Shown here: in pieces, positions 16,431 to 25,871 of the stretch
How the letters are laid out: the number at the start of each line of letters is the position of its first letter
How positions within the stretch are numbered: the first letter of the stretch is position 1
From: Phocaeicola plebeius
GTDB taxonomy: Bacteria; Bacteroidota; Bacteroidia; Bacteroidales; Bacteroidaceae
Reading direction: 5' to 3'
DNA: 64,000 bases
Assembly: GCF_003437535.1 (NCBI RefSeq)
Contig: NZ_QSQT01000021.1
Coordinates: 13,485 to 77,484, forward strand
Notes under the pieces: model-generated
Database searches by the model: none
What the model saw: the letters and a program-made list of their open reading frames with translations, nothing else
What the model was told of the DNA's origin: nothing
Translations under genes and position numbers: made by a program

Positions 16431-17701
16431 AAACGTATGGATACTACCTGATACTGCACATTTTAGGACTGACAGGTCTGATTATCGCAGGTGTTTTAGC
16501 CATGCTGCATGGACTGTGGTTCTGTACCATCATCTGCGGACTGTTGCTCATTGGCATCTGTTACAGCCTGTACCGCATACAAATCCGGCAGACTGAAACC
16601 ATGTACCGGCTCGTGGAATGCATGAAACAGAATGACCTGGGACAGCGGGTTTGCGCACCTTTTGCCGACCCGCAGATGCAGAAGTTAGCAGAAGAACTTT
16701 CACAGGCTCTGAAGAACCTGCGCACCCGTATAGTAGATGAGGAGGTAAAGCACCAATACTATGAAATGCTGCTGAACAAGGTAGATACGGCCGTCCTCGT
16801 CACCGACCGAAGCAACCGGATGGAATGGATGAACAAGGCAGCCCGCGAACTATTGGGACACTGCGCCCATCTGCCCGAAGAAATCAGCACGGCCATTCAG
16901 GAAAACCAGCAGGTGGCTCACCTGCAAAAAGGAAACGCCACTTTCGACCTCTCCCTGTCGGTCACTCACATCCAGCTGCAAGGACGAACCTGCCGGCTGA
17001 TTAGCTTGAAAAACATCCACGGCGCATTGGAGTACAAAGAAATGGAAGCTTGGCAAAAGCTGATACGGGTACTGACGCATGAAATCATGAATTCCATCAC
17101 CCCAATTATCTCTCTGGCAGATACATTGAATGAACGAAGCCAGGAGCATCCTGATGATGCACGTACGCATACCTACATACAGCAAGGGCTACAGGTCATC
17201 TACCGCCGGGGAAAAGGCTTGCTGGAGTTTGTAGAAAATTACCGGAAACTGACCCGTATCTCGGCCCCGATGAAGACGGAAATCCCACTGGAACAGTTTC
17301 TTTCCGACCTGCAACGACTTTACCCGGAACTGGAAGTGCAGTATAAATGCCCGTCTTCCCAGCTCACCTGGTATGCTGACCGCACACAGATGGAGCAGCT
17401 ATTTATAAACCTGCTGAAGAATGCCCGTGAAGCATGTGCCCATCGCTCCCATCCGGACATTCGCATCCAGGTAGAAACTCATGCCCAGGAACTCATTTTC
17501 GAAATCAGCGATAACGGAGAAGGTATGCTGCCGGAAGTGACGGAACGTATCTTCGTGCCTTTCTTCACCACTAAGAATAACGGTTCCGGTATCGGCCTTA
17601 CCCTCTGTAAACAGATTATCAGCCTGCACGGGGGACAAATCAGCGTACAAAGCACAGCGGGGAAAGGAAGCCGTTTCCGCCTCTCTTTCCCCGCCGTATA
17701 A
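16427..17701 (+). CDS. Membrane histidine kinase partner of the NtrC-type regulator
   Basis: This 424-residue kinase begins at the ATG that overlaps the regulator stop codon (ATGA), a sign of translational coupling; an in-frame ATG lies 9 bp earlier. Two N-terminal transmembrane helices (about residues 7-50) enclose almost no periplasmic loop, so the signal may be sensed in the membrane or cytoplasm. A PAS-like domain follows around residues 100-200. The H-box is RVLTHEIMNSITP. The ATPase domain has an N-box (LFINLLKNAREA), G1 box (DNGEGM) and G2 box (GSGIGLTLCKQI). Its likely partner is the regulator encoded directly upstream. Confidence 0.92.
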   Translation: MKTYGYYLILHILGLTGLIIAGVLAMLHGLWFCTIICGLLLIGICYSLYRIQIRQTETMYRLVECMKQNDLGQRVCAPFADPQMQKLAEELSQALKNLRTRIVDEEVKHQYYEMLLNKVDTAVLVTDRSNRMEWMNKAARELLGHCAHLPEEISTAIQENQQVAHLQKGNATFDLSLSVTHIQLQGRTCRLISLKNIHGALEYKEMEAWQKLIRVLTHEIMNSITPIISLADTLNERSQEHPDDARTHTYIQQGLQVIYRRGKGLLEFVENYRKLTRISAPMKTEIPLEQFLSDLQRLYPELEVQYKCPSSQLTWYADRTQMEQLFINLLKNAREACAHRSHPDIRIQVETHAQELIFEISDNGEGMLPEVTERIFVPFFTTKNNGSGIGLTLCKQIISLHGGQISVQSTAGKGSRFRLSFPAV

Positions 17702-17718
17702 GTATATGGTTTAATTAC

Positions 17719-18873
17719 TTATTTCATAACCCATTGCAGACAAACCGGTTTATCGGTATGGATAGTCTTGCCAGTATCCTGCAAAAGACCGGTTTCTGCA
17801 TCACGCGCAAACACCTGAATCTCATTGGTATCCCGGCAAGCTACCAGCAGAAACTTGCCGTTCGGTGTAATCGTGAAATTACGCGGATGAATGCCCGTCA
17901 ACTGATAGCCCACCTTGGTCAGTGTACCATCGGAAGGAGAAACCTTGAAAATAGCCACGCCATCTGCTTGCAGACGGTTGGAAGCATACAGGAATTTTCC
18001 ATCGGGCGACAGATGAATATCCGCACTACCTTTCGCGCCCACCGTATCTGCCTTGATGACTTGCTGCTGTATCAGGGCCTTTCCATCATACGTCCACACC
18101 ACTACTTCGCCAGACAGTTCCGTCAACAGATACGCATGTTTTCCCTGCTTGTCAAAACAAGTATGACGCGGACCTGAACCTGGAGCCAACTCAATATCAA
18201 AAGCAGCCGCTTCATCCAATAAATCCGTTCCTTTCGTTCCTGGAGTTTGTTTTACCGGAAAAGCGTGAATACGGTCCAGTCCCAAATCGTTTGCCAAAAG
18301 CAACTTCCCGTCGGGAGTGAAATACACACAGTGCAAGTGAGGCTGCTCCTGCCGTTCCTTATCGGCTCCTTTTCCCTGGAAGGAAATGACATGCCCCTCT
18401 CCTAACTTTCCATCCGCCAGACGAGGGAAAACCGTAATATTCGCTCCCATGTAATTGGCGGTCAACACAAACTTGCCATCCGGACTCACCGTAATATAAC
18501 ACGGTGAAGCTCCACCCGTAGACTGGCTGTTCAGCAACGCCAGCCCCGAAGTCAACGTATCCAATGCCAGCGCATTAGCCGTAAACCCTTTTTCCGTCTC
18601 TCCCACGGCATACACATGCGTACCGTCTTCCGTCGGCACTAAAAACGACGGATTCTCAATCCCAGACAACGTACTGGCCAGCACAGCCTCTCCCGTCTCC
18701 TGATTGAAGCGATACGTCTTTATCCCTTCTTGATCTGCACTTGCATAACTGCCCACCAGCATCAACAAAGTATCCGGTTCTTGTGACACACTCATTTTCT
18801 GCTCACCTTTTCCAGCACAAGCCCCCAACAAAAGAGAGCCGGCACACAACGACATTAAAATGTGCTTCCTCAT
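17719..18873 (-). CDS. Lactonase-family seven-bladed propeller lipoprotein
   Basis: This 384-residue protein has a lipoprotein signal peptide ending LLLGAC, with the acylated Cys at about position 19. The mature part is a seven-bladed beta-propeller of the lactonase/6-phosphogluconolactonase (Pgl) family, with repeated SPDGKF(L/V) blades and the motif GSGPRHxxFxxxGKxAY. The family includes 6-phosphogluconolactonase and muconate-cycloisomerase-like propellers. Because this one is exported and lipid-anchored, a cytosolic pentose-phosphate role is doubtful and the substrate is unknown. It converges on the kinase gene with only 17 bp between stop codons and no visible terminator. Confidence 0.82.
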   Translation of the reverse strand: MRKHILMSLCAGSLLLGACAGKGEQKMSVSQEPDTLLMLVGSYASADQEGIKTYRFNQETGEAVLASTLSGIENPSFLVPTEDGTHVYAVGETEKGFTANALALDTLTSGLALLNSQSTGGASPCYITVSPDGKFVLTANYMGANITVFPRLADGKLGEGHVISFQGKGADKERQEQPHLHCVYFTPDGKLLLANDLGLDRIHAFPVKQTPGTKGTDLLDEAAAFDIELAPGSGPRHTCFDKQGKHAYLLTELSGEVVVWTYDGKALIQQQVIKADTVGAKGSADIHLSPDGKFLYASNRLQADGVAIFKVSPSDGTLTKVGYQLTGIHPRNFTITPNGKFLLVACRDTNEIQVFARDAETGLLQDTGKTIHTDKPVCLQWVMK

Positions 18874-18904
18874 AGTTCTTATATTATCTAAGTAAACAAC
18901 GTTC

Positions 18905-18912
18905 CAAAAGTA
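18905..18912 (-). promoter_or_regulatory. Possible -7 box (TACTTTTG) for the lactonase-family gene
   Basis: On the minus strand TACTTTTG fits TAnnTTTG and would give a leader of about 25 nt before the start at 18873. No clear -33 element is present. It lies immediately past the U-tract of the 6S-like RNA terminator. Confidence 0.4.
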
Positions 18913-18919
18913 AACTCAT

Positions 18920-18962
18920 AAAAAAACGAAGAACCTTGACTCGCTAAACCCAAGATTCTTCG
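18920..18962 (-). terminator. Terminator of the 6S-like RNA
   Basis: Read leftward, CGAAGAATCTTG and CAAGGTTCTTCG form a 12-position stem with one mismatch, closed by a 12-nt loop. A run of U (18926-18920) follows. Confidence 0.75.
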
Positions 18963-19160
18963 CTTTTATGAAAAAGGAGAAGCCGTACCCGAGGCGTGAC
19001 GAAACTCCGAATGACAGGTTTTGAGTGCTCCCCTCCTTTGTAATCCACCGGCATAAATGCTACCCGAAGGCGTGGCCCGCCATTGGAAGTAGAAGCTTGT
19101 CTCGGTATTTCTTTAGATTTGATGAGTTTCCCGATTCTGCAAGTACGGCTTCAATTTTTC
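18920..19160 (-). ncRNA. ssrS: 6S-like RNA (Bacteroidales-1 type)
   Basis: A non-coding stretch of about 240 nt lies between rplT and the next gene. It has its own promoter, a perfect 10-bp closing helix (GAAGCCGTAC at 19152-19143 with GTACGGCTTC at 18988-18979 on the minus strand) and a rho-independent terminator. A long helix closing an open interior, and a position just downstream of rplT, match what I know of the Bacteroidales-1 motif, which has been interpreted as the 6S RNA of this order. 6S RNA binds the housekeeping RNA polymerase and dampens transcription in stationary phase. I recognise it from context and overall structure, not from a covariance search. Confidence 0.68.
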
Positions 19161-19165
19161 TATGA

Positions 19166-19196
19166 CAAATATACGACAAATATTTGAATATACAAA
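19166..19196 (-). promoter_or_regulatory. Promoter of the 6S-like RNA
   Basis: On the minus strand TTTG (19196-19193), 19 bp and TATATTTG (19173-19166) match the Bacteroidetes -33/-7 consensus in sequence and spacing. The transcript would start near 19160, eight bases before the closing helix. Confidence 0.75.
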
Positions 19197-19204
19197 AATA
19201 ATGC

Positions 19205-19238
19205 ACAAAAAAAGGATGCCATTTTAGGGGCATCCTTT
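19205..19238 (-). terminator. Terminator after rplT
   Basis: AAAGGATGCC and GGCATCCTTT form a perfect 10-bp stem with an 8-nt loop. On the minus strand it is followed by a U-rich run. It ends the thrS-infC-rpmI-rplT transcript before the separate promoter of the 6S-like RNA. Confidence 0.85.
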
Positions 19239-19264
19239 ATACATTGTCTCCGTCTCCGGTGAGA

Positions 19265-19615
19265 TTAAGCAGCTTTAGCTTTAGCAACCACAGCCTTGAA
19301 TGCTTCAGGGTGGTTCATAGCTAAGTCAGCCAACACCTTACGGTTGATTTCAATACCTGCTTTGTGCAATGCACCCATCAACTTAGAGTAAGACATACCT
19401 TCCAGACGAGCAGCTGCGTTGATACGCTGGATCCACAATGCGCGGAAGTTACGTTTTTTGTTCTTACGGTCACGGTATGCATAAGTCAGACCTTTTTCCC
19501 AAGTATTCTTAGCAACGGTCCAAACGTTCTTTCTTGCACCAAAATAACCTCTGGTTAAACCTAAAATTTTCTTTCTTCTTGCTCTAGAAGCAACGTGATT
19601 TACTGATCTTGGCAT
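19265..19615 (-). CDS. rplT: 50S ribosomal protein L20
   Basis: The 116-residue product has the L20 N-terminus ([19 protein letters not shown]) and the conserved segment [21 protein letters not shown]20 binds 23S rRNA early in assembly of the large subunit. Length matches the family. It is the last gene of the infC-rpmI-rplT group, with 109 bp between it and rpmI, and it is followed by a strong terminator. Confidence 0.97.
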   Translation of the reverse strand: MPRSVNHVASRARRKKILGLTRGYFGARKNVWTVAKNTWEKGLTYAYRDRKNKKRNFRALWIQRINAAARLEGMSYSKLMGALHKAGIEINRKVLADLAMNHPEAFKAVVAKAKAA

Positions 19616-19724
19616 AGTTTTAATTCTTTTTTGAATGATAGCGCCGATATATTCTCAATCGGACTTGAGGCTAATGCATTCGGTTAATAATTTAAAATGA
19701 TACGTTTTTACGCTTTTGTTAAGA

Positions 19725-19922
19725 TTACTTCATGCAAAGAAGTTCTTTTACCTGAGCTAAGTTAGCATTGTCAACTAAGCCCATGTGGCAAAGGTTTCTT
19801 TTCTGCTTTTTAGTCTTCTTAGTCAAAATGTGACTGTGAAAAGCGTGCTTTCTTTTGATTTTACCTGTTCCGGTAAGAGCGAATCTTTTTTTAGCACCGG
19901 AGTTAGTCTTGATCTTTGGCAT
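19725..19922 (-). CDS. rpmI: 50S ribosomal protein L35
   Basis: The 65-residue basic product begins [20 protein letters not shown], the standard L35 start, and continues [20 protein letters not shown]35 is a small large-subunit protein always found beside L20. It lies 72 bp downstream of infC in the same leftward operon. Confidence 0.97.
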   Translation of the reverse strand: MPKIKTNSGAKKRFALTGTGKIKRKHAFHSHILTKKTKKQKRNLCHMGLVDNANLAQVKELLCMK

Positions 19923-19994
19923 CTTGTTAAAATTTTAATTATTATTATTCACATGGTAACGCACTATACCGGCACGTTACGCACTTTCTTTTCT

Positions 19995-20576
19995 TTATTC
20001 TTTGGTTTCAACCACCTTCGCAGGTTCTAGTTTTGCAGCCTTTTTCGGAGCTCCCGGCTTTTTCGGAGACAATGATATAGTCATTCTCTTTCCTTCGAGC
20101 AACGGCATCTGCTCTACCTTTGCATAGTCTTCCAAGTCGTTAGCAAAACGGAGCAAGAGCACTTCTCCCTGTTCCTTGAACAAAATGGAACGTCCTTTAA
20201 AGAACACGTATGCTTTTACCTTATCTCCATCCTGCAAGAAACCGATGGCATGTTTCAGTTTGAAGTTGTAATCGTGTTCGTCAGTCTGAGGTCCAAAACG
20301 GATTTCCTTCACGTTTACCTTCACCTGTTTAGCTTTCTGTTCCTTTGCGCGTTTTTTCAGCTGATAGAGGAATTTAGAATAATCTATAATTCGACAAACT
20401 GGAGGAACTGCGTTAGGTGAAATTTCGACCAAGTCGGCTTCGTGTTCTTCCGCAAGCTTCAAAGCCTGCGCAATCGGATATACCGCCGATTCAATATCAT
20501 CTCCCACAATACGTACTTCTTTGGCGCGAATCTGTTCGTTGATTCGGTGTTGCCCTTTTAACGTGTCATTTTTCAT
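19995..20576 (-). CDS. infC: Translation initiation factor IF-3
   Basis: The 193-residue product has the IF3 N-domain ([18 protein letters not shown]), a Lys-rich linker and the C-domain ([21 protein letters not shown]). A charged Ala/Lys/Pro tail extends beyond the usual end. IF3 binds the 30S subunit and checks start-codon choice. The start used is ATG, unlike the rare AUU start used for autoregulation in enteric bacteria, so that mechanism is not indicated here. A strong hairpin in the 101-bp gap after thrS may modulate expression. Confidence 0.97.
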   Translation of the reverse strand: MKNDTLKGQHRINEQIRAKEVRIVGDDIESAVYPIAQALKLAEEHEADLVEISPNAVPPVCRIIDYSKFLYQLKKRAKEQKAKQVKVNVKEIRFGPQTDEHDYNFKLKHAIGFLQDGDKVKAYVFFKGRSILFKEQGEVLLLRFANDLEDYAKVEQMPLLEGKRMTISLSPKKPGAPKKAAKLEPAKVVETKE

Positions 20577-20632
20577 TAAAAATAGTGTCTTCCTGTTTGT
20601 TTTTTGAATTTATAAATTATTTATTTTAAAGT

Positions 20633-20669
20633 CCGTTTGCCGCAGAATTTTGATTCTGTCAGCAAACGG
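20633..20669 (-). terminator. Hairpin between thrS and infC (weak terminator or attenuator)
   Basis: CCGTTTGC and GCAAACGG enclose a second helix (CAGAAT with ATTCTG), giving a strong two-part stem nine bases past the thrS stop codon. The sequence after it on the minus strand is AU-rich but lacks a continuous U-tract, so partial termination or RNA processing is more likely than full termination. Confidence 0.5.
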
Positions 20670-20677
20670 CTGCAAAT

Positions 20678-22618
20678 TTACCATTTATTTATCATATTAT
20701 GAACTTCTTCTGCAATATTTTTTGCAAATTCTTCGATTTTCATGGTTCCTTTGTCTCCTTCACCCTGCTTACGTACGGCAACTTCACCATTTTCGGCTTC
20801 TTTTTCGCCCACAATCAGCATGTAAGGGATGCGTTTCATTTCGTTGTCGCGAATCTTACGGCCAATCTTTTCGTTACGGTCATCCACCAATGCACGTACG
20901 TCATACTTTTTCAATTCCATGCGTACCTTATCGGCATAGTCATTGAATTTCTCAGAGATAGGCAGGATAGCCACCTGATCCGGAGTCAGCCACAACGGGA
21001 ACTTACCAGCAGTGTGTTCAATCAGCACAGCCACGAAACGTTCCATTGAACCAAACGGAGCACGGTGAATCATTACCGGACGATGTTTCTGGTTATCTGA
21101 GCCCATGTATTCCAACTGGAAGCGTTCCGGCAAGTTGTAGTCCACCTGAATGGTACCCAGCTGCCAGCGACGACCGATAGCATCCTTCACCATGAAGTCC
21201 AGTTTCGGACCGTAGAATGCAGCTTCACCGTATTCCACTTTCGCCTTCAAACCCTTTTCTTCACAAGCTTCCACGATAGCCTGTTCTGCCTTTTCCCAGT
21301 TTTCATCGCTACCGATGTATTTTTCACGGTTTTCCTTGTCACGCAAAGAAATCTGTGCTTCAAAGTTTTCCAGACCCATAGAAGTGAACACGATAGAGAT
21401 GATGTCCATCACGCGGAGGAACTCATCTTTCACCTGGTCAGGACGGCAGAAGATGTGCGCATCATCCTGTGTAAAGCTACGTACACGAGTCAATCCGTGC
21501 AACTCACCACTCTGTTCGTAACGACATACCGTACCGAATTCAGCGATACGCAATGGCAGGTCACGATAAGAACGCGGAGAGTTCTTGTAAATCATACAGT
21601 GATGCGGACAGTTCATCGGTTTCAAGAAGTATTCTTCGCCTTCTTCCGGAGTATGGATAGGCTGGAATGCGTCTTTACCATATTTTGCGTAGTGACCTGA
21701 AGTCACATACAACAGTTTGTTACCGATAGGCGGACACATTACTTCCTGATAGTCATAACGTGCCTGGATACGACGGAGGAAGTCCTGCAGACGGATACGC
21801 AAAGCAGTGCCTTTCGGCAACCACATCGGAAGTCCCTTACCGACTGTATCCGAGAACATGAACAAATCCATTTCCTTACCAATCTTACGGTGGTCACGTT
21901 TCTTGGCTTCTTCCAGCATTACCAGATATTCATCCAGCATCTTCTTTTTCGGGAAAGTGATACCATAGATACGTGTCATCTGCTTGCGGTCTTCCTGACC
22001 TCTCCAGTAAGCACCAGCTACTGACAGCAGCTTGATAGCCTTAATAGGAGCAGTAGACAACAAGTGCGGACCACGGCAAAGGTCGGTAAACGCACCCTGA
22101 GTATATGTACTGATGTGACCATCTTCCAATTCAGAAATCAGCTCACACTTGTAAGTCTCACCTCTGTCACCGAACATTTTCAAGGCATCTTCCTTTGAAA
22201 TACTCTGGCGAACCAGCTCTTCCTTCTTGGCAGCCAGTTCAGCCATTTTCTTTTCAATGGCAGGCAGGTCACCTTCCTTAATCACAGCCTCACCCGGATC
22301 TACGTCATAATAGAATCCGTTTTCGATAGCCGGACCGATACCGAACTGAATGCCCGGATACAATTCCTGCAATGCCTCAGCCAGCAAGTGTGCACTTGTA
22401 TGCCAGAAGGCATGCTTTCCTTGTTCGTCTTCCCATTTATAAAGAACGAAGTTTGCATCTTCGTTGATAGGACGATTCAAATCCACAGTTTCACCGTTCA
22501 CCCCACAAGCCAATACATCCTGTGCCAAACGGGAACTGATGCTTTCTGCAATCTGCAGACCAGTAACTCCTTCGTTATACTCGCGAACGGAGCCGTCAGG
22601 AAAAGTTATCTTAACCAT
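20678..22618 (-). CDS. thrS: Threonyl-tRNA synthetase
   Basis: This 646-residue enzyme attaches threonine to its tRNA. Domain order is the usual one: N-terminal TGS domain (residues 1-60), editing domain with the [11 protein letters not shown] zinc-type motif, class II catalytic core, and C-terminal anticodon-binding domain ([20 protein letters not shown]). The catalytic core carries the zinc Cys in [10 protein letters not shown] and motif 2 around [13 protein letters not shown]. Length fits bacterial ThrRS. It stands at the head of the infC-rpmI-rplT cluster, a common bacterial arrangement, 74 bp downstream of a TPR gene. Confidence 0.97.
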   Translation of the reverse strand: MVKITFPDGSVREYNEGVTGLQIAESISSRLAQDVLACGVNGETVDLNRPINEDANFVLYKWEDEQGKHAFWHTSAHLLAEALQELYPGIQFGIGPAIENGFYYDVDPGEAVIKEGDLPAIEKKMAELAAKKEELVRQSISKEDALKMFGDRGETYKCELISELEDGHISTYTQGAFTDLCRGPHLLSTAPIKAIKLLSVAGAYWRGQEDRKQMTRIYGITFPKKKMLDEYLVMLEEAKKRDHRKIGKEMDLFMFSDTVGKGLPMWLPKGTALRIRLQDFLRRIQARYDYQEVMCPPIGNKLLYVTSGHYAKYGKDAFQPIHTPEEGEEYFLKPMNCPHHCMIYKNSPRSYRDLPLRIAEFGTVCRYEQSGELHGLTRVRSFTQDDAHIFCRPDQVKDEFLRVMDIISIVFTSMGLENFEAQISLRDKENREKYIGSDENWEKAEQAIVEACEEKGLKAKVEYGEAAFYGPKLDFMVKDAIGRRWQLGTIQVDYNLPERFQLEYMGSDNQKHRPVMIHRAPFGSMERFVAVLIEHTAGKFPLWLTPDQVAILPISEKFNDYADKVRMELKKYDVRALVDDRNEKIGRKIRDNEMKRIPYMLIVGEKEAENGEVAVRKQGEGDKGTMKIEEFAKNIAEEVHNMINKW

Positions 22619-22692
22619 AGTCTTTTTGTATTAATCTATTATTGAGACGCAAAAATATAAACTTTTTAGTTAAAGAAAAATATTGCATCCAA

Positions 22693-24696
22693 TTATTTCT
22701 CCTCTATTGTCGTAAATCGTTTGATAATATTGTAGGCCGAGAATATTCCCAGTTCACCCGCCTTACTCAAATCCTGAATACCCTGGCGATTGTTCCCAAG
22801 AAAGATATTCGTCAATCCGCGATTGTAATAGGCATCCGCAAAACGGGGATCCAGTTCAATGGCCTTGTTGTAATCTACCAGTGCAGCCCGATAGTCTTTC
22901 ATCACCGCCAGGATATTACCCCGGTTATAATATGCATACACAAAGTCAGGAGCCAGTTCAATCACACGGTCCAAATCTTCGCGCACCTTATTATAGTCAT
23001 ACGAACGCACCTGCAGGTTCTGTTCCTCTACCGTTTCCACTTCAAACTTCCGGTCGCGCTTACGGTATTCCAACTGTTTGTAGTAAATCAGTGCACGACT
23101 GAAATAAGCCGGGAAGAATGTAGAGTCACAGCGGATAGCCTCATCCAGATCCTTCAGCGCATTGTCAAAATCCTGCACCAGATAGAAGTCGAGTGCCCGG
23201 GCATAATAATGCAGCACATTACCAGGCTCCTTCACAATGGCAGCCGTCTGTTCATCAATAGAAGCGAAATGCTGCTTCACCTGCTCTTCCGACAACGAAG
23301 CCTCGTTGTTCGTAATCAGCAGGCGATGCGGAAGCACCCTGCGTGCATTCAGGTCGTCGATACCCTTATAATAATTGACCTGACGCTTCACCTCTTCCGG
23401 ACGCTCGTAGTAATTCAGGGCAAACATCGGCTGCGGCAAAATCGTCACATTCTTGTCCTGCACCCTTCCACGGTAATCCGTCTTGTAACGGTCGTCTTCC
23501 GAATCATTGTCGGCCACCACAATCTTGCGGTAGTTTTCCACGTTCTTATCCGATTTCTTACGCGTCTTGTCGTTCGAAGCCGTCTGCTTCTTCGTACCGT
23601 TCTGCGCTTCAATCTGCGCTTTCAGCACCTTAAATTCGTCGGCATCCGCCCCTTTCAGGTCGCCCACCTTTCTTCTGGCCTGCGCACGATACTGGTACCC
23701 GGCCAAGAAATTGGGATATTCTTCCAGCACCGCCGAATAGTCCTCGATAGCCCCAGGATAATCACCCGTACGGTCGCGCAGCAAGCCCCGGTTGAAACGG
23801 GCCATCAGGTTGTCCGGCTCCATCTTGAGCACAAAGTCGAAATCCTCAATCGCGCGGTTGTCATCCCCCACCTGTGCACGCAGCAAACCACGGTTATAGT
23901 GTCCGATAAAATTATTCCGGTCCACATCCAATGCCAGGTCATAATCCGACATCGCCCCTCTCAGGTTATTCTGATGGTATCTTGCCAGTGCACGGTTGAT
24001 ATATACCCCCGCATTACGTACTGACAGACGGATTGCCTCCGTCAAGTCCGTTTCCGCATCCTTATACTTTCCGCGTTGCAAGAACAGCATACCGCGCGAT
24101 GACCATGTATCCGGATTATAGCGGTCCATCTCGATAGCCTTGTCCGCATCCGTCATGGCCTGCAGCGTATCCTTCTGTTTCAATGACACCTCCGTACGCA
24201 TCAGGTACGCATCCGTATAACGCGGAGAGATACGAATCAGCGTATCCAAATCCGCACGTGCCTGCGCATATTCCTCCTCGTGCATCCGGCACAAAGCCAG
24301 GTTATGCCACAGACTGATATTCTCCGGGTCCATCTTCAGGGCTTTGCGGTAATCCTGGATAGCCCCCTGATAATTCTGCTGGCGGATACGTGAAATACCG
24401 CGAATCTGATACGCATTCACCACGAAAGGATTGCGTTCCAGCGCCTGCGAACAGTCGGCTTCCGCACCCTGATAATCATCCAGGTTCATCTTGGCCAGTC
24501 CACGGTAAAAATACGGTTCAGCCAGATACGGTTTCGCCCCGATTACCTGATTGAAATACTGGATAGAGAGGACATAATCCTCAAAATAAAGTGCATTTTT
24601 CCCGATGGTCATAACCCTGTCCGTATTAATCTGCGACAGGGCAACCACCGGGAAAAACATACCTATATATAATAGGTATAGGATTCTTTTGATCAT
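22693..24696 (-). CDS. Secreted TPR-repeat protein
   Basis: This 667-residue protein has a signal peptide (residues 1-21, ending in VVALSQ). It then carries about ten tandem tetratricopeptide repeats in the N-terminal half, of the form AxxDYxKALxxDPxN. A Lys/Asp-rich spacer covers roughly residues 355-420, and further TPRs lie at 485-650. TPRs make superhelical binding surfaces, and here they would face the periplasm. Its start codon overlaps the def stop by 4 bp, so it is translationally coupled to deformylase. No enzymatic motif is visible and its partner is unknown. Confidence 0.88.
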   Translation of the reverse strand: MIKRILYLLYIGMFFPVVALSQINTDRVMTIGKNALYFEDYVLSIQYFNQVIGAKPYLAEPYFYRGLAKMNLDDYQGAEADCSQALERNPFVVNAYQIRGISRIRQQNYQGAIQDYRKALKMDPENISLWHNLALCRMHEEEYAQARADLDTLIRISPRYTDAYLMRTEVSLKQKDTLQAMTDADKAIEMDRYNPDTWSSRGMLFLQRGKYKDAETDLTEAIRLSVRNAGVYINRALARYHQNNLRGAMSDYDLALDVDRNNFIGHYNRGLLRAQVGDDNRAIEDFDFVLKMEPDNLMARFNRGLLRDRTGDYPGAIEDYSAVLEEYPNFLAGYQYRAQARRKVGDLKGADADEFKVLKAQIEAQNGTKKQTASNDKTRKKSDKNVENYRKIVVADNDSEDDRYKTDYRGRVQDKNVTILPQPMFALNYYERPEEVKRQVNYYKGIDDLNARRVLPHRLLITNNEASLSEEQVKQHFASIDEQTAAIVKEPGNVLHYYARALDFYLVQDFDNALKDLDEAIRCDSTFFPAYFSRALIYYKQLEYRKRDRKFEVETVEEQNLQVRSYDYNKVREDLDRVIELAPDFVYAYYNRGNILAVMKDYRAALVDYNKAIELDPRFADAYYNRGLTNIFLGNNRQGIQDLSKAGELGIFSAYNIIKRFTTIEEK

Positions 24697-25247
24697 TTCA
24701 CCGTTTTCACTTTATAAGAGCAACGAGCTTTACCATTCACCATGCCGTTCAGCTTGCCACGAATCATCTGTTTGCGCAAAGCCGACAAATGATCGATAAA
24801 CATGGTACCATCCAGGTGGTCGAATTCATGCTGCATCACACGGGCCAGATAGCCTTCCACCCACTCATCGTGCGGCTGCATGTTTTCATCCAGGTAAGTC
24901 ACGTGAATCTTGTCCGGACGCTTCACACTTTCGTGGATACCCGGCAAGCTCAGACAGCCTTCTTCCATTGAAACCATCTCACCGCCTGTTTCCAGAATAT
25001 GCGGATTGATATACGTACGCTTGAAATCCTTGAACTCCGGCATATCATCCGACAACACGTCCAGGTTCACCACTACCACACGGATAGGAAGCCCGATCTG
25101 AGGAGCAGCCAGTCCCACCCCGTCGGCACGGTCCATCGTTTCAAACATATTTATAATCAGCTCTTTCAAGCCCGGATAATCTGGCGTAATATCTTGAGCC
25201 TCCTGACGCAATACAGGCTGCCCGTATACATAAATAGGTAAAATCAT
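24693..25247 (-). CDS. def: Peptide deformylase
   Basis: The product removes the N-formyl group from new proteins. All three family motifs are present: GVGLAAPQIG, EEGCLSLPG with the metal-binding Cys, and QHEFDHLDG with the metal-binding His pair and catalytic Glu. I start at the ATG encoding MILPIYVYG (184 residues). An in-frame TTG three codons earlier is less likely. The gene lies 21 bp downstream of ruvX and overlaps the TPR gene. Confidence 0.96.
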   Translation of the reverse strand: MILPIYVYGQPVLRQEAQDITPDYPGLKELIINMFETMDRADGVGLAAPQIGLPIRVVVVNLDVLSDDMPEFKDFKRTYINPHILETGGEMVSMEEGCLSLPGIHESVKRPDKIHVTYLDENMQPHDEWVEGYLARVMQHEFDHLDGTMFIDHLSALRKQMIRGKLNGMVNGKARCSYKVKTVK

Positions 25248-25268
25248 ATTATTCAAAAATTTATTAAG

Positions 25269-25685
25269 TTACATTCTTCTCGATTCCAAATAAGATTGCA
25301 GAATAATCGTGGCACTGATTTCGTCCACCAGCGCCTTGTCCTGACGCGCCTTCTTCTTCAGTCCGCCGTCAAGCATCGCCTGATGTGCCAGCACAGAAGT
25401 AAACCGTTCGTCCACCAGTTCCACCAGCATGTCCGGCAACTTCTTTTTCAGCTGCGCCACAAACGGCTTGATATACTTCATATTTTCGGAATCCTCATTG
25501 TTCATCTGCTTGGGATGCCCCACCACGATGCGCTCCACCTTTTCCTGCGCCACATACTTCAGTAAAAAATCCATCAGCTCATGTGTCGGTACGGTAGTCA
25601 GTCCGTTCGCTATAATCTGCATCGGATCGGTCACTGCAATTCCGGTGCGTTTTCTGCCATAATCTATTGCCAAAATTCTGCTCAT
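25269..25685 (-). CDS. ruvX: RuvX/YqgF-type Holliday junction resolvase-like RNase H fold protein
   Basis: This protein of about 138 residues begins MSRILAIDYGRKRTGIAVTD, the RNase H-like first strand with catalytic Asp. It retains IVVGHPKQMNNEDS and the DERFTSVLA motif of the YqgF family. Members process the 5' end of pre-16S rRNA and have been proposed as Holliday junction resolvases. The frame extends upstream to a TTG, but the ATG at 25685 gives the family-typical N-terminus. It is the first gene of the ruvX-def-tpr group. Confidence 0.93.
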   Translation of the reverse strand: MSRILAIDYGRKRTGIAVTDPMQIIANGLTTVPTHELMDFLLKYVAQEKVERIVVGHPKQMNNEDSENMKYIKPFVAQLKKKLPDMLVELVDERFTSVLAHQAMLDGGLKKKARQDKALVDEISATIILQSYLESRRM

Positions 25686-25830
25686 ACGGCGACAAAAGTA
25701 CAAATTTATTCCTTACTTATTTACATATAAAACTTAAAAAAAGCATACCATAAGGCTTTCAAAGCTCCAAATGACAGGTTTCGGCCTCAAATAAAATCAA
25801 AGGCCACATCGGATTTAGGAAAAATATGCG

Positions 25831-25838
25831 TACCTTTG
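25831..25838 (+). promoter_or_regulatory. -7 box (TACCTTTG) upstream of guaA
   Basis: TACCTTTG fits TAnnTTTG, with a predicted start near 25844 and a leader of about 28 nt. A good -33 TTTG is not evident. Confidence 0.55.
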
Positions 25839-25871
25839 CACGCATAGATTACATTTTACATCACACACAAT

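Noticed and set aside
18963..19150. tmRNA or tRNA in the rplT-downstream spacer
   Set aside because: No CCA end, T-loop or tag-coding segment is visible; closing helix and position fit a 6S-like RNA better.
22642..24024. 460-codon open frame on the plus strand
   Set aside because: It lies antisense to the repetitive TPR gene and has no domain, signal or start context; codon repetition in the TPR gene keeps the opposite frame open.
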